DNA of 35,768 bases from positions 1-35,768 of the forward strand of contig CAKPNI010000014.1 of assembly GCA_934168355.1 (NCBI GenBank). Direction: 5' to 3'. The notes below the pieces were generated by a model that was not told where the DNA came from, did no database searches, and saw nothing but the letters and a program-made list of their open reading frames with translations. Shown here in pieces: positions 31,874 through 35,768 of the stretch. The DNA is from an uncultured Clostridia bacterium (GTDB lineage: Bacteria > Bacillota > Clostridia > TANB77 > CAG-508). The translations under genes and the position numbers were made by a program. Every line of letters starts with the position of its first letter. Position 1 is the first letter of the stretch.

Positions 31874-33069
31874 TTACCTTTCATTACTAGAATTCAATGT
31901 ACTTTTTAATACTTTTTCTTGCAAATTTCCATATATACTTGTAAATTTTTTTCTTTCTCTGTACTTTTCTAATTTTTCAGCTGCAAAAAAATACATTTTT
32001 AAAATTTCCTTTGCGGTTTTGGGGTTGCTTTCTGTATATATATTCTTATGTTCAGCAAAAAAATGTAATCCCTTATATATCCTAAATTTCATCAAATATG
32101 TAACAAAGTCTTCATCCCAATCCGGTTCTATTCTTCTTGCAATTTGTACTGTTTCTTCAGCTGAATAACCTTCAATTAATATTGCACTTACTAGGAAGCT
32201 AGCTAACTGGTATTCACATGGATATAATCCAAGTCCTTCCCAATCTATTATATTAACATTAACTGTTCCATTGTCTTTTTTCTCAAACAAAATATTGTCT
32301 CTATTTAAATCATTATGTATTAAACAATAATTCGATATTTCTAATTTACTTCTATTAACACTATCCCTTAAAATACTTTGACCATATTTTTTTACATAGT
32401 CATGTGTTGCTATTTTCTCTAATTCTTTTATTTCTCCATAAATATCTATTGGTTTATATACTTTTGATTCCATAGACCCAAGAATATATCGCATATTACT
32501 AAATTTTTCTATAAGTGCCTTTTTGCTTATTTCATCTAAAATTCCAAATACAGTATCACCATTAACAAATCTTAATACTTTACTTGAACTTTGATTGGTT
32601 CCATTTAAGCAAAGTACAGTTGGAATACCATCTATTTCTTTATCAATAATATTCAGAATTCTTTCTTCTTCATAATCTTCTGGCAATAGATTTCTATCTT
32701 TTAGTTTTACAACATATTTTTTCTCAAAAGTTTCTACAACAAATACTTTTGAAGCCATTGCCCTTGTTTTTTGCTCTATTTTCAACTGTTCAAATGGATT
32801 TTCTATTATATTTACAGCTCCATTGTTGCTATTAACTAGTGTCGTTCTAGGTATACCTCTGGAAGTATTAATTAAACATCTTAAAAAACCAGCATGAGAT
32901 ACCACAATATCAATAAATTCTTCTTTATCGTAATATTCCATTAAAAAAGCTAATGCTCTTGCTTGCAATTCATCGCCTTTTTCAGCACCGGGGATTCCAT
33001 CTAGATCTTTCCTTTCTATCCAAATTTTATAATATTCAGGATAAATTTTAAAATTTTTTTCTTTTTATA
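31874..33069 (-). pseudogene. Truncated histidine-phosphatase domain joined to an APH/choline-kinase-like domain
   Basis: The coding frame is open from a stop near 33069 to 31874, but its first possible start is TTG 32968, without a clear ribosome binding site. Upstream codons still read EYYKIWIERKDLDGIPGAEK, part of a phosphoglycerate-mutase-like domain whose RHG catalytic start is lost. From the TTG, residues 20-60 keep the second catalytic motif VVSHAGF. Residues about 75-350 are an aminoglycoside phosphotransferase/choline-kinase-like domain: KKYVVKLKDRN, catalytic LIHNDLNRDN (Asp220) and metal-binding IDWEG (Asp242). The kinase half looks intact and may be made from the TTG or from a later ATG; the phosphatase half cannot work. 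Confidence 0.7.
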
Positions 33070-33092
33070 GAACTTTATTCATTTATAACAAT

Positions 33093-33128
33093 AAAACCAT
33101 AATAAACCATTTGGTTTACTATGATTTT
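33093..33128 (-). terminator. Terminator upstream of the kinase-like gene
   Basis: A 16-bp stem with two wobble pairs (33093-33108 with 33113-33128) and a 4-nt loop, with TTTTATT following in the leftward direction. Confidence 0.65.
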
Positions 33129-33139
33129 AAACTTCCCTG

Positions 33140-33420
33140 TTTTTAATTTATAGCTACTCCATTTACATACAAAGTATATCCATTAAAATCGATGTTACAT
33201 CAGGTTTATTCATTGGCATATTACCATTTTCGCTCTGGTTTTGATTGTTTGAATTAGACTGATTATTATCTCCATCTGGTTTTGTTGGTGGAGTTTGACC
33301 ATTTGCATCTATTTGATTGTTGCTTTCATTGTTACATAACTTAAGCCTGCAATAATAAAAATTACTAAAATAATAAGAATATTTTTTATTTTTCCATTCT
33401 CAATACTATGTTTGATTGCG
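33140..33420 (-). pseudogene. Gene debris: membrane-anchored Asn/Gln-rich protein and kinase-like fragments
   Basis: On the minus strand, frames shift within short distances. One piece reads GILMDNAIKHSIENGK, like a HATPase N-box, then runs into a hydrophobic helix (ILIILVIFIIAGLSYV). A second frame reads NNESNNQIDANGQTPPTKPD and continues as an Asn/Gln/Pro-rich linker to a stop at 33163. A third frame reads FNGYTLYVNGVAIN. Together these look like pieces of a surface protein and a sensor kinase that have decayed by deletions and frameshifts. No intact gene remains here. Confidence 0.5.
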
Positions 33421-33554
33421 TTATCCATAAGTATTCCAACTAATATAAATTTCATTTTCTTCTTTTAATTTATCAATTACTTGCTTCCATAATCTAATTG
33501 CCATTGTTCTACATCTGTTAAAACTCCATCTATATCAATTCCTATTCTCATCAT
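33421..33554 (-). pseudogene. 5'-nucleotidase / HAD-like hydrolase remnant
   Basis: ATG 33554 follows AGAGGT and encodes MRIGIDIDGVLTDVEQWQLD then YGSK and a stop. The DxDGVLTD motif is the phospho-acceptor Asp loop of HAD-family NT5C-like nucleotidases. After a deletion a second frame gives VIDKLKEENEIYIS, which fits the next conserved part. Only the first quarter survives, so it is dead. Confidence 0.65.
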
Positions 33555-33650
33555 TATTTTACCTCTTAGCAATTCTATATTTTTTATTTGTTTTATCATA
33601 CCATACCATTTTAATAATATCAAGAAATTTTAATATAAATAAAAAAGAGT

Positions 33651-33680
33651 TTCGCCTAAATACTACAGTATCTAGGCGAA
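33651..33680 (-). terminator. Terminator after the HTH remnant
   Basis: TTCGCCTAAATACT pairs with AGTATCTAGGCGAA (one wobble), followed leftward by CTCTTTTTTATTT. Confidence 0.75.
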
Positions 33681-33709
33681 TTTAATATACAGTTACATAT
33701 TATAATAGT

Positions 33710-33890
33710 TTAATCTTTGGGTATATAAAAATATGTGAATCCATTTCTAAATTTGATTGTTTTAATTAGATCCCTTTCTTTCAGACTTTTGAGTGTTGTT
33801 TTTAATTTAGATTTTGTATATTTAGTATAATAAGCAAGTTCTCTTAAGTCAAAATATTGACCTTTATGCTTCATTACTTGTTAGTTTCAT
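33710..33890 (-). pseudogene. Small winged-helix-like protein, frameshifted near its start
   Basis: An AAAGGAG site precedes ATG 33890, which gives only MKLTSNEA before a stop. Removing one T at about 33866 joins it to KGQYFDLRELAYYTKYTKSK and LKTTLKSLKERDLIKTIKF, ending IPKD at 33710. That 59-residue product has the helix-turn-helix-wing outline of a small DNA-binding protein. Alternatively an ATG at 33874 starts a 54-residue version without a good ribosome binding site. A weak function is possible; the frameshift suggests decay. Confidence 0.5.
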
Positions 33891-33919
33891 GTTTTATGCT
33901 CCTTTATTCATGAATTATA

Positions 33920-33964
33920 TTAATCATTTTTTATATGATAAACATAGCCTTCCCTTATTTCCAT
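33920..33964 (-). pseudogene. 14-codon ORF, possible toxin-gene remnant
   Basis: AAGGAG lies 8 nt before ATG 33964; the frame reads MEIREGYVYHIKND and stops. The start resembles my recollection of the N-termini of type III toxin-antitoxin endoribonucleases of the CptN/TenpN kind (YVYHIK...), so it may be the 5' end of such a gene. No antitoxin repeats are present. The assignment is tentative. Confidence 0.25.
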
Positions 33965-33994
33965 ATGTATTTCTCCTTATATTATAAAAAAACA

Positions 33995-34026
33995 AGTCCT
34001 TTATTCCTCTATAGAAACAAAGGACT
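33995..34026 (-). terminator. Terminator of the rRNA methyltransferase rlmCD
   Basis: AGTCCTTT (33995-34002) and AAAGGACT (34019-34026) form an 8-bp stem followed leftward by TTGTTTTTTT. The stretch 34027-34122 between gene and hairpin holds nothing recognisable. Confidence 0.75.
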
Positions 34027-34122
34027 GAATTTATTTACGAAATGGTATGAGTTATTACTCGCACCAAACACAAGCAAGATACATTTACTTTCTATAATTA
34101 TTATACTCTAACGTTTTATCCA

Positions 34123-35491
34123 TTATCTACGACATAGCAATGCTACACATTCCACATGACCGCGTAAAACAAAACATATCAAAAGGCTGAATCACCTTAA
34201 CTTCATAACTTTCTTCTAACAAACTCAAATCTCTCACCAAACTTGCAGGATTGCAACTTATATAAACAACTCTTCTAGGTTTCACATTCAAAATATTACT
34301 AATACTAGTATTATCAAGTCCCTTTCTTGGAGGGTCTACAATAATAACATCGGGAATAACATTTTTATTTTCAATTAAATCAGTCAAAACTAACTCTGTA
34401 TCACCGGCAATAAAATGAGTATTCTCCACTTCATTAAATTCCGCATTTTCCTTTGCCATATCTATAGCCTGCTCAACAATCTCAACCCCATACACTTCTT
34501 TTGCAGAATCAGCCATAAAAATTGAAATCGTACCTATTCCACAATATAAATCAAATACAATATCATCTTTAGTAATTCCCGCTGCTTCTATGGCATAATT
34601 GTATAAAGCTTCTGCCTGAACTGGATTTACCTGATAAAAAGAAAGTGGCGAAATTTTAAAAAAGTAATCTCCTAATCTGTCTGTAATATAATCTCTTCCA
34701 TATACTGTAATATTTTTATCCCCTAAGATTACATTAGTATTTTTCATATTCACATTTACAACAACAGATGCTATAGAATGACAAGCTCCTACCAAACTTC
34801 TTGCAATTTCTTTTGCATGTGGCAATTCATTTGCATTTATAACTAAAATCACCATATATTGCTCTGTGCTCTTAGCTGCCTTTACTACAACATGTCTCAT
34901 TAATCCTTTACCAGTCTTTTCATCATATACACTTAAATTAAACTCTTTTATTGCATCAATTACATATTTGGCTATTTGAATTGACTTTATATCTTGAATT
35001 GCACATCCATGAATAGGTATAATTTCATGTGTTCTATTTGCAAATACACCAATTACAGGTTCTCCATTTTTATCTATTCCTATTGGAAACTGAAGTTTAT
35101 TTCTATAGTGATACGGATTTCCCATTGCAACTGTTTTTTTTACCTCTATAGGATTTTTCAATGTTTTATTTACAAGTGATTGAACCGCATTTTGTTTCAT
35201 GTTTAATGTTTCTTCGTAATCTACATGTCTTAAATTGCAACCTCCACATCTTTTATATGTTACACAATCTGGCTCTGTTCTATGTTCCGATTTTTCTATT
35301 ATTTCTACTATTTTTCCAAATGCATATGAAGACTTAACTTTTACTATTAATACTTTAATTTTCTCTCCTTTTATTGCTCCTTGTACGAATATTGTGTAAT
35401 CATCTATTTTTGCTATTCCTTCTCCTTCAAATCCATTATCTATTATATTTACTACATATTCTTTGTTTTTTTGAACAGGTATTTTTTTCAA
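34123..35491 (-). CDS. rlmCD: 23S rRNA (uracil-C5)-methyltransferase, RlmCD type, frameshifted at the C-terminus
   Basis: A SAM-dependent m5U methyltransferase of the RumA/TrmA group that modifies 23S rRNA. It has a TRAM RNA-binding domain (about 5-62), four cysteines for a [4Fe-4S] cluster (76, 82, 85 and 163; CGGC motif), the SAM motif DLYCGIGT (315-322), VDPPRKG, and catalytic Cys413 in SCNPASL. As written the frame ends FTRSCGMCSIAMS at 34127. Dropping one C at 34160-34161 gives FTRHVECVALLCRR and a stop at 34123, the universal family ending. The inserted base is therefore an error or a very recent mutation. The start is TTG 35491 with AGGAGG 7 nt upstream. Expected length is 455 residues. 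Confidence 0.9.
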
Positions 35492-35529
35492 GTTTTTCCT
35501 CCTAATATTTTTTACTTTTATAATTTTTT

Positions 35530-35558
35530 ATTATACATCTTTTTGTTTTAATTTGCAA
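35530..35558 (-). promoter_or_regulatory. Promoter of rlmCD
   Basis: Leftward -35 TTGCAA (35553-35558), 17-nt spacer, -10 TATAAT (35530-35535). It lies downstream of the small-RNA terminator, so the two units are separate. Confidence 0.65.
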
Positions 35559-35576
35559 TGTATAAAATTTCAAGAA

Positions 35577-35714
35577 AAAAAATCAACCAGATTGTATTTT
35601 CTGATTGATTTTTCTCTATTCTATTAGCTCGAACAGATACGTCATTGGTGCCGTTGACGTAGTTATTTACAACTTTTTGGCTCTCTTGACAATTGATACA
35701 AATATCAATCAATT
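35577..35714 (-). ncRNA. Candidate small RNA of about 138 nt
   Basis: A promoter at 35721-35748 starts leftward transcription near 35714 and a strong terminator ends it near 35577. Between them are three more hairpins: TTGATA/TATCAA (35693-35708), a short AGTT/AACT, and TACGTCA/TGACGTA (35638-35661) with loop ACGGCACCAA in RNA sense. No ribosome binding site or convincing reading frame is present, although a 66-codon frame crosses the region. It fits no RNA class I recognise. It could be an sRNA or, if read through, a leader of rlmCD. Confidence 0.45.
35578..35613. terminator. Terminator of the candidate small RNA
   Basis: A 14-bp stem with one mismatch (35578-35591 with 35600-35613) followed leftward by eight T residues. 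Confidence 0.75.
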
Positions 35715-35720
35715 TACTAA

Positions 35721-35748
35721 AGTATATCATAAATTTAATAAATTGCAA
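35721..35748 (-). promoter_or_regulatory. Promoter of the candidate small RNA
   Basis: Leftward -35 TTGCAA (35743-35748), 16-nt spacer, -10 TATACT (35721-35726). Confidence 0.55.
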
Positions 35749-35768
35749 TAAAATTATAACAAATTTAT

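Noticed and set aside
33920..34122. Complete type III toxin-antitoxin system
   Set aside because: Only 14 codons of a possible toxin start are present and no tandem antitoxin repeats precede them.
35548..35748. 66-codon open frame on the minus strand at the right edge
   Set aside because: No ribosome binding site, hydrophobic ends, and it crosses a promoter -10 box, two hairpins and a terminator; a small RNA explains the region better.

Overview
The window is low-GC, anaerobic, spore-forming Firmicutes DNA, most likely from the class Clostridia. The evidence is very AT-rich sequence with strong AGGAGG-type ribosome binding sites, a dipicolinate synthase subunit, two CotF-type spore coat genes, a stand-alone Spo0A-type DNA-binding protein, and several [4Fe-4S] or radical SAM proteins. 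TGA is read as stop. No rRNA, tRNA, CRISPR array or intact transposase was seen. I cannot name the species.

Layout. 1-9.7 kb: oligoendopeptidase F, then dpaB and a coat-protein pair on the plus strand, an iron alcohol dehydrogenase, a frameshifted rRNA m5C methyltransferase, a MATE transporter fused to a cytidylate-kinase-like domain, a coiled-coil protein, a membrane-anchored EndA-type nuclease and a small unknown gene. 9.8-15.8 kb: a small unknown gene with a palindromic operator, SprT-like and patatin genes that overlap, a cadmium/zinc operon (ArsR/CadC repressor, separate HMA chaperone, P1B ATPase) with a clear promoter and operator, and an unknown helical 430-residue protein. 16-25 kb: a BceAB-type ABC transporter and a BceRS-type two-component system on the same strand. 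They are separated by a 4-gene operon (NUDIX, two radical SAM enzymes, a possible ATP-grasp-like protein), a broken prolyl-tRNA-synthetase-like gene and a candidate structured RNA. 25-27 kb: a decayed MerR / DUF362 / aldo-keto reductase locus. 27-31 kb: Spo0A-C-like protein, polysaccharide deacetylase, DUF2974 hydrolase and an intact 422-residue ProRS paralogue without the editing insertion. 31-34 kb: a protein phosphatase and a kinase-like gene carrying half a histidine-phosphatase domain, then about 1 kb of pseudogene debris. 34-35.8 kb: RlmCD-type rRNA m5U methyltransferase with a frameshift at its last codons, preceded by a candidate 140-nt small RNA.

How parts work together. The Cd/Zn operon is self-contained: the repressor controls the chaperone and pump through a perfect palindrome at the transcription start. 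The Bce pair would sense and resist cell-wall antibiotics; an exact TTACA-N4-TGTAA box precedes bceA, so the regulator 4 kb away probably still controls it. The radical SAM operon is tightly coupled (adjacent genes share TAATG junctions or 1-nt gaps) and looks like an uncharacterised small-molecule or peptide-modifying pathway.

The most interesting items are the radical SAM operon, the tandem-repeat RNA upstream of bceA (19.0-19.19 kb), the isolated small RNA at the right edge, the transporter-kinase fusion and the two ProRS paralogues. Several conserved genes carry single-base frameshifts, so either assembly errors or active gene decay should be considered.
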